A stretch of DNA of 64,000 bases from positions 457,520-521,519 of the forward strand of contig CBDCVQ010000014.1 of NCBI GenBank assembly GCA_965223165.1, read 5' to 3'. A model generated the notes under the pieces. The model was given only the letters and a program-made list of their open reading frames with translations. It was not told the origin of the DNA and did not search any database. The position numbers were made by a program, and so were the translations under genes. This stretch comes from JABDMH01 sp965223165 (GTDB lineage: Bacteria; Bacteroidota; Bacteroidia; Chitinophagales; Saprospiraceae). Shown here piece by piece: positions 56,407 through 64,000 of this stretch (position 1 is the stretch's first letter; the number at the start of each line of letters is the position of its first letter).

Positions 56407-58898
56407 AGCATATCGTGCACAGACTTTTCCAGTGCCTTTGGGGCAGTTTGGTCCAAAGGTCATTCGCCACCATCCAGGCGTCACCTACGGATATGCTTGC
56501 CCTGGGACTGATGATGGTCGTGTACTCGACCATGCAATCCCAGCCCTTGGACCTTTCTAACCTGCAAATCACCACGCCTGATCGCCAAAACGCCCGGGTG
56601 ATGACAGCCATTGAGATCCTAAAAGAGGAGGTGGAAAAGCGGACCGGGCTTCGCTGGGAGCTGGATGCAGCTTCCTGTTCCGGCAAGGCCCCCACGCTAT
56701 ATGTTGCGGTGGAGCAACCCGGTCTATCCCTGTCAGAACAGGCAGCAGCCGCCATAGCCCAGCTACCAGCCAGCCGCTCGGAGGGATTTAAGATCTGCCA
56801 TGTCCCAGAGGAACAGACGACCTACCTGGTGGGACATGACGAGCGCGGGGTCCTGTACGGCATAGGCTGGCTGCTCCGCAAGATGGTGCTAACCAGGTCC
56901 GGGGCTCAACTGCCCCAGGTATTGCCGATTTCGTCCTCGCCTCGGTATCCGATACGGGGTCATCAACTGGGTTATCGGCCCAAAACCAACGCGTATGATG
57001 CCTGGTCTGCGGCCACGTTTGATCAGTACATCCGGGATTTGGCTGTCTTCGGAGCAAATAGCATCGAGATCATGCCGCCACGCACCGACGATGATTTCAC
57101 CAGTGTGCATATGGAGATACCGGCCGCAGAAATGATTGTGGAGCAGTCTCTCATCTGTGACAAATATGGGCTGGATGTCTGGATGTGGTACCCCAATATG
57201 GGCACCGACTACGAGCACCCGGATTCGCTGGCGAAGGAACTTGCCGAAAGGCATCAAATATTCAGCTCGGTGCCGCGGCTTGACCACTTATTTGTACCTG
57301 GCGGTGATCCGGGCGAATTAGATCCCAGCCTGCTCTTCGAATGGCTGAAGCAAGTGGCCACCGTCTTGCATACCTATCACCCGCAAGCCAAGATCTGGGT
57401 ATCTCCGCAAGTGTTCCGTCCAACCAAGGCTTGGTTTGACATCTTCTATCGCGAAGTCAACCAACGCTATCCGTGGTTTGGCGGCGTCGTCTTTGGCCCT
57501 TGGGTCAAAGTACCCATCGACGAGCTACGTACTAATATCGACCCAGCTCTGCCCATCCGGAGGTATCCGGATATCACACACAGTCTCAGTTCTCAATATC
57601 CGTATCCGGAATGGGACCTGTCTTGGGCCATTACGCTCGGGCGCGAGTGTATCAATCCCCGTCCGAAGGGCGAAAAGATCATCCATAATGCCTTGGACCA
57701 ATATGCCGATGGCAGCCTTTCCTACTCCGAAGGCACCAATGACGACGTCAACAAATTTATCTGGAGCATCCAGGATTGGGACCCAACCGTCCCGGCCATC
57801 GAAACGATGCGAGACTATGCTCGATACTTCATCGATGCAGAGCATACGGAGGCGTTGGCACAAGCCTTTCTCTGCCTCGAATCCAACTGCGATGGACCCC
57901 TGCTGACCAATGAGGGTGTGGTACGGTGCTTGAAGCAGTGGCAGGAGATCGAAACCACCGTAGACGAATCTGCCCGAAGCAATTATCGCTTTCAAATGGG
58001 TCTCATCCGAGCCTATTTTGATGCTTATGTTTTTCATAGACTTTTCTTTGAAACGGCAAACGAGCAAAAGGCGAGGGCCATCCTGGAACGGGCAGAGACA
58101 TTGGGTCCGGATCAGGCCATCGCCTTGGCCTCCCACCTGCTACAGGATCAAATGGACATTCCCGCTTTTACCGCATGGAGGGACCGATGCCATGTCCTGG
58201 CAGACGATCTCTTCGAGTCCATCGGCGCTCAGTTGACCGTAGCACGACACCAGGCTATGAAGGGTCGTGGTAATTTCGTTGATCACATAGATCTGCCGCT
58301 GTCCGATGCACCCTGGCTCTTGGATCAACTGCAGCTCATCGATCCGTCCTTGACAGACGACCTCAAGCTGGAGCGTATTAAGGCCATCACCGGCCGCACC
58401 GATCCCGGCCCGGGAGGGTTTTATGACAACTTTGGTGATCCACGCAGTTGGGCTCGCGTGTACCGTTCGCACGCTTGGTCTGAGGACCCAGGACATCTCC
58501 GCAGCGCGCGGGTCAGCTTTGGTGTAGGTATGCTGGGTAAGGAATGGGTCCATGAGATCACGGCCAAGGGTTTTAGCGGGCAAGCCACCCCGCTGGCCTG
58601 GATGAATCAAGTCACCAGTCTGTACGACCTGCCGCTGCTGATCAACTACGATGATCTCAATCCGGGCAAGACCTATCGCGTGCGCGTGGCCTACACGGGA
58701 CGCTTCCGCTCCCGGCAGAAGCTATCCGTCGATGGCATCGTCTTGCACGATTTCATCAAGACGGGAGAACAACCCCTCTACGAGTTTGCGCTCCCCCCCG
58801 AAGCCACGGCCGATGGCTCCATCCAACTCAAGTGGGAGTGCGGAGAGGGCGAGCGCGGATCTCAAGTCAGTGAAGTATGGATACTATGCGAGCCCTAA
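56403..58898 (+). CDS. glycosidase-like secreted protein, paralogue of the 878-aa protein
   Basis: 831 aa. A signal-like hydrophobic segment lies at about 30-45 (MLALGLMMVVYSTMQSQP), so the true start may be an internal Met. Domain order matches the protein at 17199: N-domain with GFKICHVPEEQTTYLVGHDE and VLYGIGWLLRKM; barrel with FVPGGDPGELDP, YHPQAKIWVSPQ, FGPWVKVP and SYSEGTNDDVNKFIWSIQDW; C-domain from GPGGFYDNFGD to QVSEVWI. The SEG Glu is an attractive acid/base candidate, and the paralogue has Ser-Gly-His there instead. It overlaps its neighbours by 4 bp (upstream) and 22 bp (downstream), so translation is coupled. Glycoside hydrolase activity is inferred and the substrate is unknown. 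Confidence 0.75.
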   Translation: MKHIVHRLFQCLWGSLVQRSFATIQASPTDMLALGLMMVVYSTMQSQPLDLSNLQITTPDRQNARVMTAIEILKEEVEKRTGLRWELDAASCSGKAPTLYVAVEQPGLSLSEQAAAAIAQLPASRSEGFKICHVPEEQTTYLVGHDERGVLYGIGWLLRKMVLTRSGAQLPQVLPISSSPRYPIRGHQLGYRPKTNAYDAWSAATFDQYIRDLAVFGANSIEIMPPRTDDDFTSVHMEIPAAEMIVEQSLICDKYGLDVWMWYPNMGTDYEHPDSLAKELAERHQIFSSVPRLDHLFVPGGDPGELDPSLLFEWLKQVATVLHTYHPQAKIWVSPQVFRPTKAWFDIFYREVNQRYPWFGGVVFGPWVKVPIDELRTNIDPALPIRRYPDITHSLSSQYPYPEWDLSWAITLGRECINPRPKGEKIIHNALDQYADGSLSYSEGTNDDVNKFIWSIQDWDPTVPAIETMRDYARYFIDAEHTEALAQAFLCLESNCDGPLLTNEGVVRCLKQWQEIETTVDESARSNYRFQMGLIRAYFDAYVFHRLFFETANEQKARAILERAETLGPDQAIALASHLLQDQMDIPAFTAWRDRCHVLADDLFESIGAQLTVARHQAMKGRGNFVDHIDLPLSDAPWLLDQLQLIDPSLTDDLKLERIKAITGRTDPGPGGFYDNFGDPRSWARVYRSHAWSEDPGHLRSARVSFGVGMLGKEWVHEITAKGFSGQATPLAWMNQVTSLYDLPLLINYDDLNPGKTYRVRVAYTGRFRSRQKLSVDGIVLHDFIKTGEQPLYEFALPPEATADGSIQLKWECGEGERGSQVSEVWILCEP

Positions 58899-60274
58899 GC
58901 ACGATAATGCCGCTATCGTGGGTCTTGGCCCTGTGCCTGCCAGCATGCCATGATCCCGTCGGGTCCACTGCTGAGCCACCCAACATTGTCCTCGTGTTGG
59001 TGGATGACCTGGGCTATGGGGATGTGGGCTGCTACGGCTCCGATATGGTCACACCACATATCGACCGGCTGGCCGCCGACGGACTTCGTCTCACGGATTA
59101 TCACAGCAATGGAGCGATGTGCAGCCCCACCCGGGCAGCACTACTCACCGGCATGTATCAGAATCGGCTGGGACGGCCCTTTGAGTCCGCCCTCAACGGG
59201 CAGACCATGCCTGATGTGGGGCTGCCCCATGACTTGCTGACCTTGCCCGAAATGTTGCAGATGTGCGGATACGCCACCGGACTTTTTGGCAAGTGGCACC
59301 TGGGTTATCAGACACCCAACCTGCCTACGGATCATGGCTTTGATCGATTTGTGGGTCTCTTGTCGGGCGATGGCGACCACCACACCCAAATCAGTCGATG
59401 GGGCAGTGAAGACTGGTGGCATCAGGAGAAGGTGCAAATGGAGGAGGGCTATACCACGGATCTGATCACCGACCACACCTTGCAGTTCATGCGGGATCAC
59501 GAGGAGCAGCCCTTTTTTGCCATGGTGTCTCACTTGGCCATCCACTTTCCCTGGCAGGGTCCGGACGATCCACCACATCGCCAGGCGGGTGTCAAGTATG
59601 ACGATGATAAGTGGGGCATCATTCCCGATCGAACAAATGTGCGTCCACACGTCGAGGCCATGATCACGGCGGTCGATCAGAGTGTGGGCAAGATATGCGA
59701 TGCTCTGGAGCAATTGGATTTGGTCCGAAACACCATCCTCATTTTCACCTCCGACAATGGAGGGTACCTGACGTACGCCTCCGGTGGTTTTTCCAATATT
59801 TCCAGCAATGGCCGCTTCCGAGGGCAGAAGACCGAAGTGTTTGAGGGTGGACATCGCGTACCTTTCATCGTACGCTGGCCGGGACAGATCAAATCCGGAT
59901 CTGTGAGCGATGCTACGGCCATGACCATCGACCTCTACCCCACCCTGCTCAAGATTTTGCAGCCCAAGATCTCTCTGGACCATCCCTTGGACGGTGTTCC
60001 GCTGTTGGATCACTTCACCGCCGATACAGACCTACCGGAGCGTACCTTGTTTTGGAAAATGGATCAGAGTTTTGCCGTGCGGGATGGTCGATACAAGTTA
60101 CTCAGAGAGGCGCCTGGCCCCGTGGCCCTTTTCGATCTCGCAAACGATCTGGAGGAACAGGTCGATTTGAGGGACTCCCTACCCCAGATCACGGCACGAT
60201 TGCGCGGAGCATATGACATCTGGAAGGCCCGCATGCAAGGGTCATCGTACGATATCCGATACCCCGCGCAATGA
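58877..60274 (+). CDS. type I sulfatase, lipoprotein
   Basis: 465 aa. The signal ends in LCLPAC (Cys24, lipobox); a start three codons later is equally good. The metal site begins NIVLVLVDDLGYGD (Asp43, Asp44). The formylglycine motif is CSPTRAALLTG with Cys82. Other family elements are GKWHLG, FTSDNGG and the C-terminal RDGRYKLLRE. Cys82 would be changed to formylglycine by an anaerobic- or FGE-type maturase encoded elsewhere. It removes sulfate esters from glycans in the periplasm or at the surface, next to the glycosidase-like partner. The stop codon abuts the stop codon of the convergent RraA-like gene with no base between them. Confidence 0.92.
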   Translation: MDTMRALSTIMPLSWVLALCLPACHDPVGSTAEPPNIVLVLVDDLGYGDVGCYGSDMVTPHIDRLAADGLRLTDYHSNGAMCSPTRAALLTGMYQNRLGRPFESALNGQTMPDVGLPHDLLTLPEMLQMCGYATGLFGKWHLGYQTPNLPTDHGFDRFVGLLSGDGDHHTQISRWGSEDWWHQEKVQMEEGYTTDLITDHTLQFMRDHEEQPFFAMVSHLAIHFPWQGPDDPPHRQAGVKYDDDKWGIIPDRTNVRPHVEAMITAVDQSVGKICDALEQLDLVRNTILIFTSDNGGYLTYASGGFSNISSNGRFRGQKTEVFEGGHRVPFIVRWPGQIKSGSVSDATAMTIDLYPTLLKILQPKISLDHPLDGVPLLDHFTADTDLPERTLFWKMDQSFAVRDGRYKLLREAPGPVALFDLANDLEEQVDLRDSLPQITARLRGAYDIWKARMQGSSYDIRYPAQ

Positions 60275-61024
60275 TCACCATTCTCCGCCCTCCTTGTCCC
60301 GGCTTTTGACTTCATTGGAAAAGTCCGATCCGGCCTGCCGCAGATCCTGCAGAAAGGTAGATTCGGATTTGCCGTAGCCACTTCTCGCCGCAGGAATGAC
60401 CGTGTTGCATTCGTTTTGATCCATGAAGAGTACGGCTTCCAACAACTTTTCCTGGTCTTCCTCCGGTAGGATGATAAAACCGTGCTTGTCCGCATGGATC
60501 AGCTGTCCTGGTCTTACTTTACGGCCAAAAACCTCCACCTCCACGTCCCACTCGATCGGACAGGAATAGGCGTGCCCCACACAAAGCTGTCGGGCGATGG
60601 CTTTAAAGCCGGCGTTTGTCATCTCATCCAGGTCCCTGACTGCTCCGTCCGTGATGGTGCCTACACAGCCCTGGGCACGATGCACATTGGCGTTGACCTC
60701 TCCCCAGAACGAGCCCACCGCATAGGGCTGGTCCATATCCTGAATGACGACGATCTTGGGTCCCGGCACGCCCGAGATGTACTTGCGGTATTCCGGCCAG
60801 ACATTCGGATTTTCCTTTTGGTGCTTGGGATTGGAGGGCTCGATCCGGACCGTCACGGCATATCCGATCATCGGTCCCATCGCAGGCATAAAATCGTTCA
60901 CAGGAACCACATTGGTCTTTGATCTTCGATCGTGCTCGGTGATCACTTCCCACCCATTGTAGATGGTAGGTGTATTCCACCGCTTCAGTTGTAGCAATTG
61001 TCCGTGCGTAAGAATTCGGTTCAT
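60275..61024 (-). CDS. RraA-like family protein (sugar-acid aldolase/hydroxylase type)
   Basis: 249 aa from the ATG at 61024 (MNRILTHGQLLQLKRWNTPT), seven codons inside the longest frame. The RraA/DlpA core is clear: GYAVTVRIEP, GSFWGEVNANVHRAQGCVGT, DGAVRDLDEM (Arg and Asp of the active site) and ADKHGFIILPEE. True RraA is an RNase E inhibitor of about 160 aa. Longer relatives such as this one are usually 4-hydroxy-4-methyl-2-oxoglutarate aldolase-like or demethylmenaquinone methyltransferase-annotated proteins that act on oxoacids with a divalent metal. Given the HpaI aldolase and sulfatase nearby, a role in sugar-acid breakdown is likely. Confidence 0.85.
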   Translation of the reverse strand: MNRILTHGQLLQLKRWNTPTIYNGWEVITEHDRRSKTNVVPVNDFMPAMGPMIGYAVTVRIEPSNPKHQKENPNVWPEYRKYISGVPGPKIVVIQDMDQPYAVGSFWGEVNANVHRAQGCVGTITDGAVRDLDEMTNAGFKAIARQLCVGHAYSCPIEWDVEVEVFGRKVRPGQLIHADKHGFIILPEEDQEKLLEAVLFMDQNECNTVIPAARSGYGKSESTFLQDLRQAGSDFSNEVKSRDKEGGEW

Positions 61025-61375
61025 GACTGTAGTTCTGAGCGTCAATTTTCAGTGCCGGTAATTTCCGAAAAAGCTGATGGGTGGGCAATGCTAGTAGCAC
61101 TTTTCGGTAGGCTGACTCTTTCCACTGTAGCAGATCTTCATCAATCAGCCGTAGCATCTAGTTTGTCTTTTTGAAAAAATCGAGGCAAAAAACGACCCCA
61201 GAATTAAAAAAAGGTCAAGGCATAAATACCAGAAAACTTGAAAGAGTCGGACCATATGAGCCTGCAGCAACCAAAAGACCGTGTAGCACTAGTTGACAAG
61301 TCTTCACATCACCATCTGATCTTCCGGCGCTAGAAAGCCCTATTTTAGCCGTATTCTGTGATTAACCTACCTAAG
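61025..61375. other. intergenic, promoter regions of two divergent genes
   Basis: 351 bp between divergent starts. An AT-rich part (61160-61230) carries poly-A runs. No repeat, RNA or gene was recognised. Confidence 0.45.
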
Positions 61376-61945
61376 ATGTCCCAGCGCCTCGCTAGTGAAA
61401 TCCTCCAGATTTTCCGCCAGCACGGAGACCAGTCGTACGGGGAAGCCATGAGTGTCAATTCTCACTCAGTCCAGGCCGGTTGGCTGGCCAAAGAAAAGGG
61501 GTACTCCGAGGAGCTGCAACTCGCTGCATTTCTGCATGATATCGGGCATCTTATACCCTTGTCCGCTGATGAAAAAGACATGGCGATGATGGGACAATAT
61601 GGGGTGGAGCAACATGATCTGATCGGTGAGGAGTACCTGGCCCATCGTGGATTTTCGCCATTGATCCGAGCATGTGTCCGCAATCACGTAGCGGCCAAGA
61701 GGTACCTATGCGCCAAGGAACCAGGTTACTTCGAGACACTTTCAGAAGCTAGCCTTGCCACCTTGGCGCACCAGGGCGGTCCCATGACCGAAGAACAATG
61801 TGCTGCGTTTGAAAGGGATCCGCATTTCGAAGCTTCCATTCGGATTCGACGCCTGGATGAGCTGGCCAAAGAAGCTGATTATCTGATCACCGAAGACCAC
61901 TGGGCATACTTCACCGGACTGCTTGATCGTCTGGCAGCCCAATGA
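61376..61945 (+). CDS. HD-domain phosphohydrolase, PhnZ-like
   Basis: 189 aa from the ATG at 61376. A GTG at 61358 would add six residues. SYGEAMSVNSHSVQAGWLA is followed by AAFLHDIGHLIPL (the HD pair) and IRACVRNHVAAKRYL, the His set of the mixed-valent di-iron HD branch typified by PhnZ and TmpB, which oxidise organophosphonates, or by related inositol-oxygenase-like enzymes. The Tyr and Glu in YGE correspond to the gate residues of PhnZ. No other phosphonate gene is nearby, so the substrate is open. It is cytoplasmic. Confidence 0.8.
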   Translation: MSQRLASEILQIFRQHGDQSYGEAMSVNSHSVQAGWLAKEKGYSEELQLAAFLHDIGHLIPLSADEKDMAMMGQYGVEQHDLIGEEYLAHRGFSPLIRACVRNHVAAKRYLCAKEPGYFETLSEASLATLAHQGGPMTEEQCAAFERDPHFEASIRIRRLDELAKEADYLITEDHWAYFTGLLDRLAAQ

Positions 61946-61954
61946 CAATCGAAT

Positions 61955-62464
61955 CGTCATCAGGGGTACGCTTCAACCGCGTAGGAATTAGGCATCTCGT
62001 TGTCATCACCTGCACACAAATTGATCCAGGCGATAGAATCAGCCTGCGAGGCAACGGTCCAACGGCGTATCTAAGTAGAGAGTCGCCGGACACCGTGAAG
62101 TTTAAATTGCAGGTGGCCTGATTCTGCAAATACCGGAGCACGAGAATAAATCTGGCTTAAATCGGCAATATTCTCTTCGGAAGAGGATCTCCGCACATTC
62201 GATTTCCCTTGTCCTGCCCTCAAAATGATAGCGTCCATCCACCACGACGGCCGTGATACGTTTTTCCAGGCCCATACTTGGTACATGGAGGGCTAGCTCG
62301 ACGCCCTCTCCATTCTTTACCTCTCCTTCAATCACAAAGGAAAACGCCTCTCGATCCCACTCTCCAGCAGCCGTCGAGTGGCAGTTTGTAAATAGCAGTG
62401 TGATCGCCAGCAGGAGCAAAGCCCCCGGCATGAGGTGACTTAGAGGGTGTTTAAGGGTGTACAT
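61955..62464 (-). pseudogene. decayed DUF4369-type lipoprotein gene
   Basis: The gene starts well: the ATG at 62464, a signal with LLFTNC (lipobox), then FSFVIEGEVKNGEGVELALH and RYHFEGRTREIECAEILF, a DUF4369 N-terminus. Near 62178 the frame fails: in the starting frame it becomes CRFKPDLF and ends at 62102, while the next frame continues the family pattern (EENIADLSQIYSRAPVFAES, GHLQFKLHG). That frame meets a stop near 62055 and then reads on (VASQADSIAWINLCAGDDNE) to about 61958. One frameshift plus one nonsense change therefore explain it. Full-length relatives are usually 200-380 aa with a thioredoxin domain. A sequencing error is possible but would need two events. Confidence 0.65.
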
Positions 62465-62500
62465 GATTAGTTATTTCTTGTTTGCCAGACGCTCAAGGCC

Positions 62501-63754
62501 TCAATCACCCCCCGCCCTCATCAATAGATAATTAGCCAGCCATTGAAAGGCAAAAAACGCCAGGAAAAAAATCAAGGTGAACGTGTTAAAGAGAACGCCG
62601 GAGAGAAAGGCAGTCACGATCGCCAGCAGGCCAAGGGCGCCGAGAATGAAGGCATAGGGAAGGATGGGGCGACGTCCCTGTTTGCTGGTGAGCATCACGC
62701 TCAAGGGCAACATCATGACAAAGCCGTACACCATGGGAGCCAGCCAGACCTCGTCCCAAGTCAAGAGCAACAGGAGCGCGGAGGCGAGAAATATCCCCAG
62801 ACTTACACCCACATAATTAGCGCCCAACTTATCCTCCTCATCCAACAGATACTGGCCATAGGGATGGAGTCGAAGAAAAAGATTGCTCAAGGGGCTAATG
62901 ATCCAGGTAGAAAAAGCCACGATGCCCAGCAGCACAAGCAGTGGAACAAGTAGCGGCTGGAGCGCCTCCACATTTTTAGATATTTCTTGGAGAACCCGGA
63001 AAGCCACATAAAATCCGATAATTACCATCCATCGCTGCTTCCCCTTCATATTGCCCATCCAAAAGGCATACTTCAGATAGATCCGGTAAATAAAGTATTT
63101 GGCCTTTATGGCCTGGAGCATACCTGCCTGTGCATACGTGGAGTTCGGATCCAATTTGAGCGACTCGCGAAAATGCTCCATGGCTTCGATGTGCTGACCC
63201 TGCTCCAGGGCGCTCCATCCAAATGTGGCATGGGTGACCGCGTTGTTGGGATCTCGATGCAGCGCACCCTCGATGGCGGCGGTTGCTTCGTCTTTCCTAC
63301 CCAACTTCAAGAGAGCGGTGCTCCGCATGTTTTGTGCGAGCAGATTCTCCGCATCCAACTGCAACGAGCGGTCGGCCATCTCCAGGGCTTGTTGAAATTC
63401 TTTTTGCTCCAATTTAAGCGCCGCTTGATATGCGTGAAAATCGGCGTTGCTGGGGTCAAGGGTAATCGCCTGAGACATACAATTCTCCGCCGCCGCATAT
63501 TTGTCCTGATCGCCAAATATGCGCGCTTTTAGAAAATGCAAATTTGCCCAGTCTGGCACTTGGGCCAAGGCTGCATCCACTAATGCAAGGGCTCCTGCAA
63601 AATCCTCATTTTCCAGCTTGACCTCGGCATACATCGTCAACACCACCACATTGTTGGGTTCCTCCGCCAACATCGATGCGAGGATTTTTTCTGCGTCGGC
63701 AAACCTGTTCTGCTGAATCAGCAGGCGGACCTGGGCGATTTTGGGTTCGAGCAT
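62501..63754 (-). CDS. TPR-repeat protein with C-terminal membrane domain
   Basis: 417 aa. Residues 1-225 contain about six tetratricopeptide repeats (NRFADAEKILASMLAEEPNN, DKYAAAENCMSQAITLDPSN, GQHIEAMEHFRESLKLDPNS). Residues 250-415 contain several membrane segments (ALQPLLVPLLVLLGIVAFST, VGVSLGIFLASALLLLLTW, FNTFTLIFFLAFFAF). There is no N-terminal signal, so the TPR part is cytoplasmic. The start lies one base after the stop of the AAA+ gene, so the two form an operon, and the TPR part may dock the ATPase at the membrane. Function unknown. Confidence 0.85.
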   Translation of the reverse strand: MLEPKIAQVRLLIQQNRFADAEKILASMLAEEPNNVVVLTMYAEVKLENEDFAGALALVDAALAQVPDWANLHFLKARIFGDQDKYAAAENCMSQAITLDPSNADFHAYQAALKLEQKEFQQALEMADRSLQLDAENLLAQNMRSTALLKLGRKDEATAAIEGALHRDPNNAVTHATFGWSALEQGQHIEAMEHFRESLKLDPNSTYAQAGMLQAIKAKYFIYRIYLKYAFWMGNMKGKQRWMVIIGFYVAFRVLQEISKNVEALQPLLVPLLVLLGIVAFSTWIISPLSNLFLRLHPYGQYLLDEEDKLGANYVGVSLGIFLASALLLLLTWDEVWLAPMVYGFVMMLPLSVMLTSKQGRRPILPYAFILGALGLLAIVTAFLSGVLFNTFTLIFFLAFFAFQWLANYLLMRAGGD

Positions 63755-63755
63755 G

Positions 63756-64000
63756 CTACTTCTTAATTTTCAGATAATCCAAAATATCGTCGTAGATACC
63801 CGATTCATTAGCGTAAAGGGCAAAATTTCTAGCCGTGGTAAACCATTCTCGGGTCGTGGGTTTATGCAATTTCATGGCGCGCTTCAAATCTTTCATGGAC
63901 AAAGGTTGGGGCCGTCCCGCTTGGATTGCCTCTTCTAGTTTGGACTCGATCGCAATATCGACCAAGGCCTCAATATCCGCCCCTGAGTACTCGTTGCTTT
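63756..64000 (-). CDS. AAA+ ATPase, C-terminal part only (5' end outside window)
   Basis: The frame is open from the window end to TAG at 63756-63758. It begins NEYSGADIEALVDIAIESKL, the sensor-2/lid region of classical AAA proteins of the FtsH/Cdc48/ClpX-like group, followed by LKRAMKLHKPTTREWFTTAR and ending ESGIYDDILDYLKIKK. The Walker motifs lie outside the window. In Bacteroidota, AAA proteins of this kind are commonly encoded directly before a TPR protein, as here. Confidence 0.8.
   Translation of the reverse strand, partial: SNEYSGADIEALVDIAIESKLEEAIQAGRPQPLSMKDLKRAMKLHKPTTREWFTTARNFALYANESGIYDDILDYLKIKK

Overview
This 64 kb window comes from a Bacteroidota chromosome, most likely a marine or environmental Saprospiria-type organism (Saprospiraceae or Lewinellaceae-like). 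The evidence is several proteins with C-terminal type IX secretion (T9SS) sorting domains, SprB-type repeats, many Sec lipoproteins, and combinations such as DUF6807, PVC-type cytochrome c and Gluconate_2-dh3/GMC genes. Placement below the phylum is inference. I found no rRNA, tRNA, CRISPR array, phage or integrase.

Layout. 0-2.4 kb (minus): a PQQ-dependent dehydrogenase lipoprotein cut by the window edge, a DUF6807 protein and a YceI protein. 2.6-3.4 kb: a membrane-anchored winged-helix regulator divergent from yceI. 3.4-4.7 kb: intergenic tandem repeats built around a 52-bp hairpin module. 4.76-7.0 kb: a Gluconate_2-dh3 small subunit and a GMC oxidoreductase, translationally coupled. 7.2-12.8 kb (minus): a thioredoxin-reductase-like flavoprotein, a secreted metallophosphoesterase with chitobiase-C and PA14 domains, and a T9SS protein. 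13.3-14.1 kb: an inverted-repeat element and a gene interrupted by an in-frame TAG. 14.3-19.8 kb (plus): a 963-aa DUF1080/propeller/helical fusion and an 878-aa glycosidase-like protein. 20.3-43.3 kb (minus): three giant Cys-rich T9SS surface proteins of 2465, 1253 and 3464 aa, made mostly of near-identical tandem repeats. 43.9-50.6 kb: an alpha/beta hydrolase lipoprotein, an OmpH-like chaperone, a vanadium-haloperoxidase/PAP2 lipoprotein, a DinB/DUF1572 protein and a T9SS protein with HELAH. 50.6-61.0 kb: a catabolic locus of two divergent operons (HpaI aldolase and PVC cytochrome leftwards; sialidase-fold, glycosidase-like and sulfatase rightwards), closed by a convergent RraA-like gene. 61.4-64 kb: an HD phosphohydrolase, a decayed DUF4369 gene, and a TPR/membrane protein following an AAA+ ATPase that runs off the window.

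How the genes may work together. Dehydrogenases acting on sugar hydroxyls (PQQ type; GMC plus small subunit), a DUF1080 domain (the family of 3-keto-disaccharide hydrolases), two paralogous glycosidase-like proteins, a sulfatase, an HpaI aldolase, an RraA-like protein and a haem c carrier fit an oxidative route for breaking down decorated, perhaps sulfated, glycans without SusC/SusD genes in view. This is inference from family knowledge and neighbourhood. The three repeat proteins look like a cell-surface or adhesin locus whose arrays have been shaped by recent unequal exchange: 20 x 246 bp, 3 x 513 bp, and exactly 35 x 225 bp with visible 4-unit and 8-unit higher-order duplications.
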